Shown: positions 10,522 through 20,452 of the stretch, piece by piece
How the letters are laid out: every line of letters begins with the position of its first letter
Numbering within the stretch: position 1 is the first letter of the stretch
Assembly: GCA_019648995.1 (NCBI GenBank)
Contig: BLXT01004727.1
Span: 4,935,572-4,958,020, forward strand
Source: Plakobranchus ocellatus
Lineage: Eukaryota; Mollusca; Gastropoda; Plakobranchidae
DNA: 22,449 bases
Direction: 5' to 3'
Translations under genes and position numbers: made by a program
Notes under the pieces: model-generated
Told to the model about the DNA's origin: nothing
Seen by the model: the letters and a program-made list of their open reading frames with translations, nothing else
Database searches by the model: none

Positions 10522-10607
10522 ATTTCAATTATTAGCTTGACCAATCGCAGGGCCATGGCTGAGCGAAATGCAAGCAAGCGACCCCGTCATTGGTCATATT
10601 TCAATTA
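10522..10607. repeat. Small unit with outer direct repeats and inner inverted repeats
   Basis: ATTTCAATTA occurs at 10522-10531 and again at 10598-10607. Inside lie TGACCAAT (10538-10545) and its exact reverse complement ATTGGTCA (10589-10596). The interior is GC-richer than the flanks. It could be a tiny MITE-like insertion with a target duplication, or a pair of opposed CCAAT boxes. Confidence 0.5.
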
Positions 10608-12195
10608 AAAAAGCCAACTACCCCAGGGAAACTATCCATTGAAAAGGTATATCTTTACCGTATGGTCAGATTTTCCATATATTAACTTGGAGGAAATGCT
10701 GAAGAATCTTAGATTCCATACAATCTGATTGTCAGGAGTGAAACGAGCACAAAACTGTTTGTCTTCTTTTCAACTTTTTTTTTTTTTAAATTGGGAATGT
10801 CACATTTCTGTTCTATGATAGATGCATGGATACTGGGTAACTTAATCCATTCCGTTGTAGCATTTCAAACTTGATTGACAGAAGATAGGGCGGGGTTAGA
10901 TCGTTTATGACAGGAAAAAAGGGGCGTGATAAGCACACAAAGAAAATCGTTGTTGTATGGATAGAAGGACAGCATACAGCTGATCACGGACACACTACGA
11001 AAATAAATTTACATTCATTTTATAGTCTTATCTAGAGAAAATAAAACGTTCATCTAAAAGTTAGATCAAGATTGGAAAAATGATTGTTACCGAAATATGC
11101 TTGTAAAAAAGAAAAGCCTTCCTTCTTTATTTTGTTGATGCTAGTCTAATAATAGGTTAGTAAGATTTAGATGAAAATGAAGCATCTTGTGCTAAAATCT
11201 AATTGCTTAGTATTATAAAAGAATACGTCGAGAATTTGTTAAGCGTTCGGGTGTCTATGAAGCATTATTTTTCTTGTAAACGTCCGCGGCGTGTTTATAA
11301 TCATTTTTGTTTGTATGTGTGGTTTGGTGTGGGTCACGCATAAATTGGCGCGAGTTAAGAAGGACTTCGACTTGTACATATCTTTCAGAGATACATAACA
11401 TCGTACCTCGCTTGGTGATCTAATCGCTATTACGTTGATGTTTACTAGCTGAAGAACACTCCAAGCCAAATTAAATCATGACGCAAAATCTACTGTGCGG
11501 GATATACAAAAAATGACATTCGCATTAACCAGATTTTAGCTTTGTTTTTCAGACCTTGTGTTTTACTGTCATGACCTTTCACAAGAGGTGAAGAAGAGCT
11601 TTGGAGATTTTGGAACAGCCTTTATCACAATGCAATAATTACCTATGTGTTTGTTAATTTATCGTTACACTTTTTTTTATCATGCTTTGCAATTCGAAGT
11701 GTCTTAAATACGAACAGTATTGACGTGGATTTCAAACATACCAGATGCTTCCAGCTGTATGATGCGTCACGGTCGTAAGTGGACAATTTTTGATGAATAA
11801 AAATGTTTAAGAGAATTAAAGTGTGAGCTTACATAAGGTTTTGCTTGAGCCATCAAAGAAATCCCAAACTTCAGTGTTTATACTAATATTGAGATCCTAG
11901 CTTAAAATCAATACATATTTTGTTTTTTTTTTGTATATGAATCTGCCGTGAAATTGGTCTGCGCCGAAACAGATTTGTCGACAGAGTAATATTCCTGATA
12001 CTTAGCAACCACTAAGGAGGTTCATTTTAATAAACATGAGTGCAAATAATTTTAAAACGTCCATTTTGCTTTATAGATACATTTCTCTAAAAAAGACCAT
12101 TTTCCTTTCATTATTGAAATGATCTTTTTCTTTTTTTCTTTTTGAATCTGTTTTTTTTATTAGTTTCTAAAAGTATAAAATTCATCTTTCATCTC
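10608..12195. other. AT-rich DNA without a recognised gene
   Basis: A minus-strand frame of 76 codons at 11239-11469 has no recognisable domain or splice sites. Nothing else supported. Confidence 0.5.
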
Positions 12196-12290
12196 NCCCC
12201 CCCCCCCCCCCCCTCTTCCTCTCCTCCCTCTTTCTCTCTCTCTCTCTCCTCACTTTCCTTTTCTTTTTTTCTCTCTCCTTCCTCTATTAA
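12196..12290. repeat. Poly-C tract (with one N) followed by CT-rich low-complexity DNA
   Basis: N at 12196, C-run 12197-12213, then CT/CCT repeats. The N and the C-run suggest unresolved length. Confidence 0.9.
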
Positions 12291-12460
12291 TCCATGCATT
12301 TAAGTGGAATGCAACAGTAAGGATACCACTTTGGAAGCATTTAGTCCATAATGTTAAGTTTATGATTCACGTTAAACGAATACTAAAAACATTTGCCTAC
12401 TTAAATCCATAATTTTAAAACATTATGAGAATTCTTAAGAATACAAATTAGTTCTGCCTA

Positions 12461-12496
12461 TGTGTTTGTGTGTGTGTGTGTGTGTGTGAGAGAGAG
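12461..12496. repeat. (TG)n then (GA)n short microsatellite
   Basis: TG units followed by GAGAGAGAG. Confidence 0.9.
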
Positions 12497-12780
12497 TTTG
12501 TATCTTTGTTCTTTGCACTTTTTCCGTTTCTCATTCGCTCTCCCTTTCTGTCTCTTTCCTCTGGGTCGTTTCATCTAGATCCTAGCTAAGCTGCCTACCT
12601 CGCAATAAATGACCAATAAGGAATCCATCATAGATATGTATAACATCCATGATTTCTCTTGCTGCAAACAATATAATACCGTAATATTTCCAATATTTTT
12701 CGCATTAGATGAGGTTTGCTCTCTGGTTTATATAATAAAAATAATATTAATCTTATGCCCGAGATTCCGTCACACATTTT

Positions 12781-12782
12781 GT

Positions 12783-12814
<32 letters not shown>

Positions 12815-12850
12815 TTTTTTTTTTCCTTTTTTTTTTTTGGGGGGGGGGGT
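12781..12850. repeat. (AT)n, poly-T and poly-G compound tract
   Basis: TA repeats to about 12813, then T-runs interrupted by CC, then 11 consecutive G. Homopolymer lengths may be unreliable. Confidence 0.92.
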
Positions 12851-14870
12851 GTTGAGGCATTCACAGAGAAACACAGTTTTTAATCTCTGAATATTAAAAC
12901 CTTGGTCTGGTTCAAGAAAAATCAAACAAATTTTTATTTGACTAATGCGTTTTTGCCGCTATATATGGCTTTTATTTATTTTTATAATTATTATTATTTT
13001 TGTTTAGAACTTATTCTGTGGAGATTACTGTGAAATAAAAAACGATTAATGAGGAACATCTGCGCAAATTTCTTTTTTCCTGAAGAGTCATCTGTATAGA
13101 TGAGATTTGTTCCCAATCAAGTATGATTGGACTGAATTCTAGAAAAGCAAACGAAGGTGATATGATTTCAATATTAATTTATTTCTTTATCAAATATCAG
13201 AATGAAATGATTTTTTTCGCCTGACAGTCTATAAAACTAGCGCAGATTGGCTTTCTTGTGGACCTACAAAAATAAATCAGTTAAATGAGTACATGGAGAT
13301 TTATGGAGTTGGCTGCGGGTTATGTGGTGTGAAAATGTAATAACGTCTTCGTGAGCATGCTTTTTCACGTTGATCACTAAGTAATCAGTATAAAATTCAC
13401 ATCCTAGATAATCATGTTGATACAGCTATTACTCATTCTCTAGCACTTTTCTCTATTGTTATTAGTAAGAAACAATCATCGTTCACGTTGTTGTTGATTA
13501 ATGTCATAGCGCTAATCATCTGTCATGGCAGGTTATATCTTATTTCCGTTTTAACCTGATTTTAGGGCGTTACTCTTTTCTCGGTAATGTAAAATATTTT
13601 AGTCTTTGAGTGTGAAAAGGGGATGCAAGCGAGTTGAGTCATGGAATTATGAAATTCGGGATGTAGCAACTTCGTGCGGTACAAATAATAATATGTTAGT
13701 AGCTCTTAAATGATATGGAGGATTGTGCATATACTGTTCCTCTTGATCCTTATGCTCTTGTTTGATCGTCCTGCAGAACAGGTTTCTTGTTTGAGCAGTG
13801 ATCTCTTTCGTAAACTTAGATAATAAGATCGGTTGTAAGGAAGAAGGGGTCTCGAGGGATTTCTATGCATGCTTAATTCACTACAGAACGGTAGTTAGCC
13901 TAGGGTTTTTAAGTTGGGATATATTTGTAGTTGCAATGTTTCTGAGTCAAAAGGATGCAGCGATGTTAAATTCTACCTCTTTTTTTCTGCGTAAACCAAT
14001 AAAAGGTCCTCATCTTTTGTTTGTATGAGTGCAATTAAGAGAGTTTTGTTCAGAAATAGGAGCCTTCTGGGCTGGGCTGCAGCCGCCGTCACCGCCTATG
14101 TAGAGAGACAGCGAGAAATAGAAGGCAACAAATAGATTTATATGGCTAGGGTAGTTGAACTTTCCCTTACATGTATGTACATTGAGGTAACCAGATTCTG
14201 AGCAAACCGTTTTGAGCTAAACAGTGTGAATCAATCTGTGATCGAGGCATTGTGGTGTGGTTGAATTATACGTACGTTATGAGTATGTTTGAGAGGGCAA
14301 AATTTAAACGAAGCTCTTCACTTTTTAACTTGTTACGATAAGATATTTTTATGTATGATTTACATATATTGCTTCATATTTAGGAGGAATAGCAAAATAG
14401 AAAACAGTCATGAGTCATTGATAAGAGTGAGGGTTTAATCAATACAAGATTTCTTGTTTCTTCTCATTTAGTTTCTTTTATGGACTGGGATCGAATACCG
14501 CTTACTGAGGACAAGAAGGGCATCTTCCGCGTGTTTTATTGAGAGGCTGGGAGCCATTTGCCAGGTACTCTGGACCAGTGCACTCACTTTCTGGGGATAA
14601 TTATTGTTTAGGGATATCTTTGCTGACTGTCACTAATTGTAAGAGGAGAAATGGGGAGCTCAAGCTGGGTCCCATGTTCTTAGCGCTGGTGAGCTGAGAT
14701 GTCAAATGTAATGCAGAGGCATGATCCAGCTTAGGAAAGAGATCATAAGGAAACGCATGTACAATGATGATTCGCATAATTATTATCAGAAACCATTAAA
14801 AACACAATCCTAGGGACTATGTAGCTTTATTGACTACAGTGACATCCTTGGTTACATGTTCACACAAAAG
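12851..14870. other. DNA without a firmly recognised gene
   Basis: Mostly AT-rich. A GC-richer block at 14465-14720 contains a possible short exon (see findings) or an unrecognised repeat. A GC-rich spot lies at 14061-14100. The 76-codon plus-strand frame at 13798-14028 has no recognisable motif. Confidence 0.45.
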
Positions 14871-15020
14871 GAGCGCCGGTGGTGTAGAGGATAGCGAGGT
14901 CTGCAGTTACCCTCTTGTCGAGGATTCGAGTCGAGCCTCCAGCGCCCTTGCCTGACGGGGGGCCAGAAAGCCTGAGATTACGTTGTTGTGGGCAGGCTAA
15001 ATACATAAACCAAAACAAAA
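14871..15020 (+). mobile_element. tRNA-derived SINE, plus strand
   Basis: The head 14873-14945 is 73 nt, the length of a tRNA. Its ends GCGCCGG and CCAGCGC pair over seven positions with one mismatch. An A-box-like TGGTGTAGAGGATAGCG (14880-14896) and a B-box-like GGATTCGAGTC (14922-14932) are in the right places for an internal Pol III promoter. A unique body (14951-15000) with CCTGACGG, AGCCTGAGAT and GGGCAGGCTAA follows, then an A-rich tail (CATAAACCAAAACAAAA). No clear target-site duplication is seen beyond a weak ACAAAA at both sides. The body matches the SINE at 7012-7168. Confidence 0.8.
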
Positions 15021-16157
15021 CTTAATGCAAAATAGGTTTGAGAATGCAAAATTTCATGCGTTTTTGTTGGATCTTTTGACAGTTTCGGCGCATTTCTTGC
15101 GTCTTTTTCGCGGGATTATTCACTAATGTAGTACTATTATCATTTTAAAAGCCTTTTAGCTTTGGCCCTTTTCTTTATTCCATTTTCTTCTATTGAACGG
15201 TTTTTTTCTTTATAAAGATGTAGCTCTTAATATAAAAAAATAATCCATTGTATCTTTCGTGCTTTACTATTCGGCATTCGTTGTTCTCTCTCTCTCTCTA
15301 TTTAAAGAGAGAGAAAGAGGCTGATTTTTTTCATAAGATACCTTACAGTATTTTCAATTTTTTTTAGACAAAGTGAGAAAAGTTTTCATTTCAAATCATT
15401 GAAGAGGCCCGCTGAGCCTTTGAAGAAAGGCAAACAAGAATCAAAATAATCTAAATATATTCAGGTCAGTAAATGCTCTAAATAGAAAATATAAGCAAAA
15501 GAAAAAAAAAAAAGACAACAATGCAGAGAAATTTTTTGAAAGAAAAGAGAAAAGAAGAGTGTTAGGAAAATACCAGAGCAACGTTATACGTTCTTTGGGA
15601 CATAAAGGAGGAAACACAACTAATTCTTTAAAGATGTGACATTCAGAAGAGGAACTACTTCAATGCCCAAATTCCCCCAGATGGGATTTAAAAGAGTAGC
15701 GTTCTGTTTCTCTCTTCATTTTATCCCCTGAAGGTATGAAAGTCATATTTTGAAGTAAAATAGAGTCGTTTTAACTTTAAGCATCCTTCGAAAAGAACGG
15801 CTGAGGGATCCAAGTATGGGTCAGTTTATATCTCTCTTTAAGCCAAATATGCATTAAATTGTGCTTAAAACTCTAATATAGACATGACATGCCTTATCTT
15901 TTAGGGTTTGTATGCTTTTAATGCTTTTTTTTTTCAACAACGCAGAAACTGAAAACTATTATGTTTGTGTGACAAAAGTACAAGCTTAAGACTTACTTTG
16001 TTCATTGTAGTCAAACATTACAATAAAATCAATTGAAAACAATCTGAAAATCAACAATGAGATCAGAGGGAGAGGGAAAAGGGTGAGGTAGATAAAACAG
16101 ATTGACAGAAATCCTACATATATCTTTATATTCAATACTCCTTTAAAGGTGAGGCGG
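15021..16157. other. AT-rich DNA without a recognised gene
   Basis: Contains a CTCTCTCT/AGAGAGAG hairpin with loop ATTTAA at 15292-15313. No coding signal. Confidence 0.5.
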
Positions 16158-16255
16158 TCTTAGAGGGAGAGATAGAAAGGGAGAGGGGGAGTAGAGAGAG
16201 ATGGAGAAAAGAAAGGAGGGGAGGGAATGAAGAAGAAAAAAGAAATAAAGACATA
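16158..16255. repeat. Polypurine (GA-rich) tract
   Basis: Nearly uninterrupted purines on the plus strand with irregular GAGAGG/GAAGAA units. As a mirror-like purine run it could form non-B DNA. Confidence 0.85.
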
Positions 16256-17175
16256 CAAAAATAAAATCCAAACGATTGAATAAGATTTAGAGAAGCCTTC
16301 ATGAAGGTACAGTGCTCAAAAGTAGTTGATAGTAGTTGTTTTTACTTGTTTGTTTGGTTTTTTTTTTTTTATCTGCTTAAATATTATTGTAAACCTCACG
16401 TGATGTCATTCTGAATAAACCAAAACAGTAATTCAAAGCAGGTTGTTCTTTTAACGTCCGCGAGATTAGATAAACAAAATCTGTTAGCTCTGATAAATAT
16501 ATATCAAGTATAGAATTGATGGTATCAATGAGAAAATCCAGGACAATATTTTTCGTGACAAAATGTACACTGTTTTTGAACTTAATACCGATTTCGCAGA
16601 AAAAAACATATTTCTTTTTCCATAGGATTGAAATTGTAAATAAATCAGAATGATGTACAAGTGTGTGTACAGCTAAAGCTTTAAGTTTTGATGGAGCTTG
16701 AATTAAAGGTAGTAGTCCTAAGTGGACATAAAATAAGTAATGGATATAACTTAGTTTCTACGGAAGTTCAGGTTTGCAAACATTCGCTGACTGGCGTTTC
16801 TTTTTAGCCTCATTTTCGAGCCCCATTACGTTTATGGCAAGATCGTTGAGAATATTCAAGCATAAAACTCTAAAGAGAATAAAACGTACGCATCCTGAAA
16901 AACGACTTAGAAATGAAAGAAAACATGCAATCCGACAATCCAAGGACATGAAACATTTCTGTCACACGAATATGCAAGACAGAAGTTCAACGAATTAAAA
17001 GTTGATGTGACTCCTTCAGAAATAATATATCATGTCGTGTTGGACTTATATATGGTTTATATGAAAGAAGTGCGCGGTGTCTATTTCTTCAACTAGTGTA
17101 TCAATAAATAATGTTGCTTTGTATAGTGCAAAAAGATAATAAAAAGGCAAGATGCAGAAGTTGATAAAGCATACA
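16256..17175. other. AT-rich DNA without a recognised gene
   Basis: Overlapping frames at 16758-16998 on both strands have no recognisable domain. Confidence 0.45.
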
Positions 17176-17181
17176 TTTATT
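17176..17181 (-). terminator. AATAAA polyadenylation hexamer downstream of the candidate terminal exon
   Basis: Minus-strand AATAAA followed by T-rich sequence. It sits at a plausible distance after the candidate stop at 17246. It is meaningful only if the terminal exon is real. Confidence 0.2.
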
Positions 17182-17245
17182 GTGTTTTGTTTGACATGGA
17201 TCACCGGAAAAGGCTAAGATGGAACAAAATAATCTTAAAGCTTCC

Positions 17246-17346
17246 TCAAAATCTCAAAGGAAGTAAATGATCCGCTAAGCCGGCTTCAGACCTGCCACTT
17301 CGTGAAGACCGAATGAGACAACGTAAACTTGGCTTTGGGCCTCGGC
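17246..17346 (-). CDS. Candidate alternative terminal exon of the receptor gene (soluble ectodomain isoform)
   Basis: On the minus strand a pyrimidine-rich run ends in TTTTTTAG just before 17346, a good acceptor 291 bases past the receptor exon end. Spliced to the phase-1 donor at 17638 it continues in frame: 823 + 101 bases = 924 = 308 codons including a TGA at 17248-17246. It would add about 33 residues rich in Arg, Ser and Leu (start RGPKPSLRCL). AATAAA lies at 17181-17176, about 65 bases past the stop. The product would be a secreted ~307-residue ectodomain without membrane segments. The segment is GC-richer than its surroundings. AATAAA is common in AT-rich DNA, a frame match has a 1 in 3 chance, and the plus strand also has an open frame here, so this stays a hypothesis. 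Confidence 0.25.
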
Positions 17347-17637
17347 CTAAAAAACAACAAACTGAAAGCAGGCGTCGAAACAAATTCATGACACATTCAC
17401 CGACGCACTCAAACACCAATAGCACTGTTGCTGTAGGTAAGTTATCCAAAGAATTATGCATATTTCAACAAAACGCAAAAAAGATTAAGTTTAAAAGTGG
17501 ACGACAACAGAGACCGAAGGAGATTAAATTCAGGAGAACACTACAAGAAAGTACGAATGATAATGAAAAATATGGACACCAGCTTACTAGATACAAATAG
17601 CCACACCATATCCAAACCAAACGCTTGATTGCCTTAC

Positions 17638-18460
17638 CTTTCGTGATGTTGAAATTTTCTAGCTTGGCCGATCGCATCCTGGCGGAGAAGAACCAGTCAG
17701 AGGTGTTGCCCAGGTAGGGATACTCCAAAGACAGGTCTTTCACCGTAATCCGCCCGTCCTCTGTCCGGTGCGAGAACGGGCAGAACAGGTGATAGTCTTT
17801 GAATTCGTCCTTGTCATAACAGTTCCCGGCTGCAAAGATGTCCGGGTCGCCCTCTACAATGTTTCTTACCTGCGTGTAGAAAAGATACTCTGACTGAAGG
17901 AACTCGCTGTCCGCATAGCGCCAGATACGAGTCAGAAAGTTGGCTCTGTTTACAGCCACCATCGCCTGGGCCTGGAATCTGTTCAGGCCGTACTGCTTGA
18001 TGACCCCTGACCCGAGATTGTACTCTGTTCCCGGTTTGCAGTCAGCTTTGTTCTTGTTATACTCCTCCACATGCTGGAGGAATTTCTCCACAACGTTGGA
18101 CTCCGAGTCCGGCTCAGGTTTTAGAGGTTTTCGCTTATCATAATCCTCGCTATCGACATCCCCTATGGGCACAAAAGCCACTTGCTCGTCGTCTCCCTCA
18201 GTGATGTAGGTGAGATCTGTTTCCTGCGGCGAGTCTGTGAAACCGCCGAAGAACCAATCGGATGAATTGCTGATGGCGTTTTCTTCACCATCAGAGATGT
18301 GATAATAGTAGATGCTGGAGTTGCTGTTGTCAGGGTAGAAGTCGTCAGAACTGGCGTGAATGCTGGTGGAGATGGCCAGGCTGATGCCTAGGACAGAGCA
18401 AGCAGTGAGATAGACACTAGCGGCTAGGATGGGGACACGATGTGGTGCTGTAATTCTCAT
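17638..18460 (-). CDS. GPR158-like: GPR158/GPR179-like orphan class C GPCR, first coding exon (signal peptide and N-terminal Cache-type ectodomain), partial gene
   Basis: The exon encodes 274 residues plus the first base of a split codon. The ATG at 18460 is the first in frame, with A at -3 and an upstream in-frame stop at 18514-18512. Residues 1-36 form a signal peptide (hydrophobic 9-30, likely cut after SIHA). Residues 37-135 are acidic and low-complexity. From about 140 the sequence resembles the vertebrate receptor's Cache region as I remember it: NRANFLTRIWRY (171-182), FYTQVRNIVEGDPDIF (194-209), ITVKDLSLEYPYLGNTSDWFF (238-258). Cysteines lie at 21, 141, 214 and 227; sequons at N47, N65, N252 and N271. 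The exon ends AAAG|GTAAGG, a strong phase-1 donor. It is clearly GC-richer than its flanks. In vertebrates these are plasma-membrane receptors; GPR158 binds glycine through this domain and partners RGS7-Gbeta5. Invertebrate relatives (Drosophila CG31760 type) are orphans. The remaining exons are not in the window. Family assignment comes from remembered alignment, not a search. Confidence 0.77.
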
Positions 18461-18481
18461 TTTCCTATTGCTGTTTTCCAA
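18458..18481 (-). promoter_or_regulatory. Start-codon context and possible 3' splice site just upstream of the receptor ATG
   Basis: The bases before the ATG read AACAGCAATAGGAAAATG on the minus strand, preceded by a pyrimidine-rich stretch (about 18483-18506). An acceptor after AACAG (exon from 18470) or after AATAG (exon from 18464) would place the 5' untranslated leader on a distal exon. Frame alone would also allow a non-ATG start at 18481, but the ATG at 18460 has a good context and directly precedes the signal peptide. The acceptor is an inference from composition. Confidence 0.3.
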
Positions 18482-19779
18482 ATAAGAATAATGATGAAGA
18501 GAGTTACGCAGTTATCAAAGTTGCTATAGTAGCTCAAGCGTACATTAGTGAATGTTCAATAAAAATAAAATCTCTCCCATGATAGTTTGGCTTCAGTTCA
18601 GCTTCGTTCCTGATTTGATATTTAGTTTTCAAGCTGTTTAAACTCAAAAGCTTTAAGACTATTACATTCCGCTTCTAACATGGAGATCATTTCGATGGGC
18701 AATTTGAAACCAGCGTGAGTTGTGTATATAAAGAATACAATAGCCAGCAGTAGTTCAAGTTACCAGGTGATTTCGAATGTACATCAAGAAAACATAACTC
18801 TTAATCTTTACGCAAAACTTTATAACGATTTCAGCTATGTGTGGGCTGCTGTAAGTGATTACATTCAAAATTAGTTTTGTCACAGCTTTGTTGAAGTAGG
18901 AGATGGCTTTGATTGAAGTAACCTCAGAAAAATAATACTCGCGGTATCGATCTGTCGAAGCGAATGGCGTTTGGCTCAAAACGTCATGAAACGCCGCACG
19001 AGGGATTTCACTGCCTGGTTACTGACCACAGCTGTGATGGCCAGTGAGCCTCAGAATGTATCTGTGATTGCACTCAAATGTTGACCAGGTTTTATACAGC
19101 ACACTAATCTGAAGAACATAAAGATTAAAACTGATTAAAATGATGAAACCGTGAAAAAATGCTGGATTACAATCGATTACCAACTGATGTGTGTTCTCGT
19201 AATTTGAAGCAAGTTTTATATAAACGTAAAAGACAGCCATATAGAGGTTTGAAAGTTCACACAATAAACCAGGCATCTACTATTTGTAGTATGCTCTTAT
19301 TTCTTTAAAGCCATGCTTGTCTAGGTAAAATTAAATTAAGTATTTCATAAAAATATTGCTCCATCAGATGAATATGTTCATGATTCATTGTTGCACGCTA
19401 AGAACCCATTGCGTTTTTAATGTGTTTCGAGGGCTGGGCAAAATTAATTGACTATTTGAGGCGAACGAAAGCTTAAAGCTTCTACAAAAAAAAATAATTT
19501 TGATGAATAAGCCAGAGACTGTAAATCGTCGGCCTGAAATATTAAAAGTGATAAGCCGAATAGCATTTTGATTTCTCGAATAGTGACATCTGCGAAAGCT
19601 TCAGCAATAATTTATCATTAATTTGATACCACAAAATCCGCAGTAGCTGCCTCGTATACTTCGTTTTCACCAAGAAGATTTGAAACGGAGTAATATTTCA
19701 AAAACTTACATTTAAGACATCTTAAAATGAATGAATGAGTAAGTATCGAGGATTTTAGTAGTTCTTTTTCAAAGACATC
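18482..19779. other. Upstream flank or upstream intron of the receptor gene, no gene recognised
   Basis: No minus-strand TATA/Inr combination or 5' exon could be supported. A TATATAAAG string near 18726 faces the plus strand, away from the receptor. An imperfect hairpin lies at 19017-19050. Confidence 0.45.
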
Positions 19780-20452
19780 ATAATATTGCACAATGTCAGA
19801 CAAAAAATGTTCATATCTTTTAAAGTTAATCAAACGAGTTGCAAAATTCAAACATGCTGGTTACGTGATAATATCAGATGGTAACTCCACAATTGGAATA
19901 AGAAAAAGAATAGCCATGACCGAAGATACATTCCAAAAAAAAATGAAACCAATACTGGCAAACAGAAACTTAAATACGGAAACCAAAGGAAAGGTAATTG
20001 AAAACACATGTATGGTCAGTTTTATTATAGAGTAGTAAGTGTTGAGCAATAAACAAGGAAACAGAAAGAAAACTAGAAGCAGTAGAGTCGTGGTTTCTCA
20101 GAAGAATTATGGGATATCATGGACGAAAATAATGATCAACGAATAGTACTGAAAGAGGCTAATCTTAAGCAATTACTTATTAAAACCATAAGTCTGAGGC
20201 AACTGCAATTTTTTGGTCATGTTTGTCGACACAAGGGTTTAGAACACTAAGAAATCACTGGTAAGATTGTAGGCGAACGCAGTAAGGGTCGGCAGAGAAT
20301 ATTTTTATTGAAAGTCTTAAGTCTTGGGTAATAGGTAAGGGTAGCGACAATAACTTTATGAGTTTAAGTGAAAATAGATTTGGGTAGAGGTACATGATCG
20401 CCAATGTCTGTTCCAGACAATATAACTAAAGAAGAAGAATTAAAAAAAATAA
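19780..20452 (+). mobile_element. Decayed 3' end of a non-LTR retrotransposon (LINE), C-terminal part of the reverse transcriptase ORF
   Basis: Translation of the plus strand in three frames gives the characteristic LINE ORF2 C-terminus: GYVIISDGNSTIGIRKRIA (19860-19915), ILANRNLNTETKGKV (about 19950-20000), KETERKLEAVESWFLRRIMG (20055-20115), KEANLKQLLIKTISLRQLQF then FGHVCRHKGLEH (20150-20250), TGKIVGERSKGRQR and finally RYMIANVCSRQ (20389-20421). These blocks match in order the region after the RT core in CR1/L2/RTE-like elements of invertebrates. The copy is 5'-truncated, and several stops and at least two frame changes separate the blocks, so it is non-functional. The ORF end is followed by an A/GAA-rich tail (20425-20465). 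The clade cannot be fixed from this fragment. Confidence 0.85.

Noticed and set aside
11239-11469. 76-codon minus-strand frame
   Set aside because: No recognisable domain and no convincing splice sites or codon bias.
14873-14945. A functional tRNA gene
   Set aside because: The anticodon and T arms are poorly paired and the head continues into a SINE body with an A-rich tail.
17313-17600. A 95-codon basic open frame on the plus strand (starts MRQRKLGFGPRPKK) with a GTAAGT donor at about 17437
   Set aside because: It overlaps the candidate minus-strand terminal exon, shows no known domain and loses coding-like composition after 17440. Not called, although it is a competing reading of this segment.
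17940-18143. Plus-strand frame opposite the receptor exon
   Set aside because: Antisense shadow of a coding exon with skewed codon use.
18479-18481. Upstream TTG as the start of the receptor frame
   Set aside because: Only seven codons longer; the ATG at 18460 has a good context and directly precedes the signal peptide.
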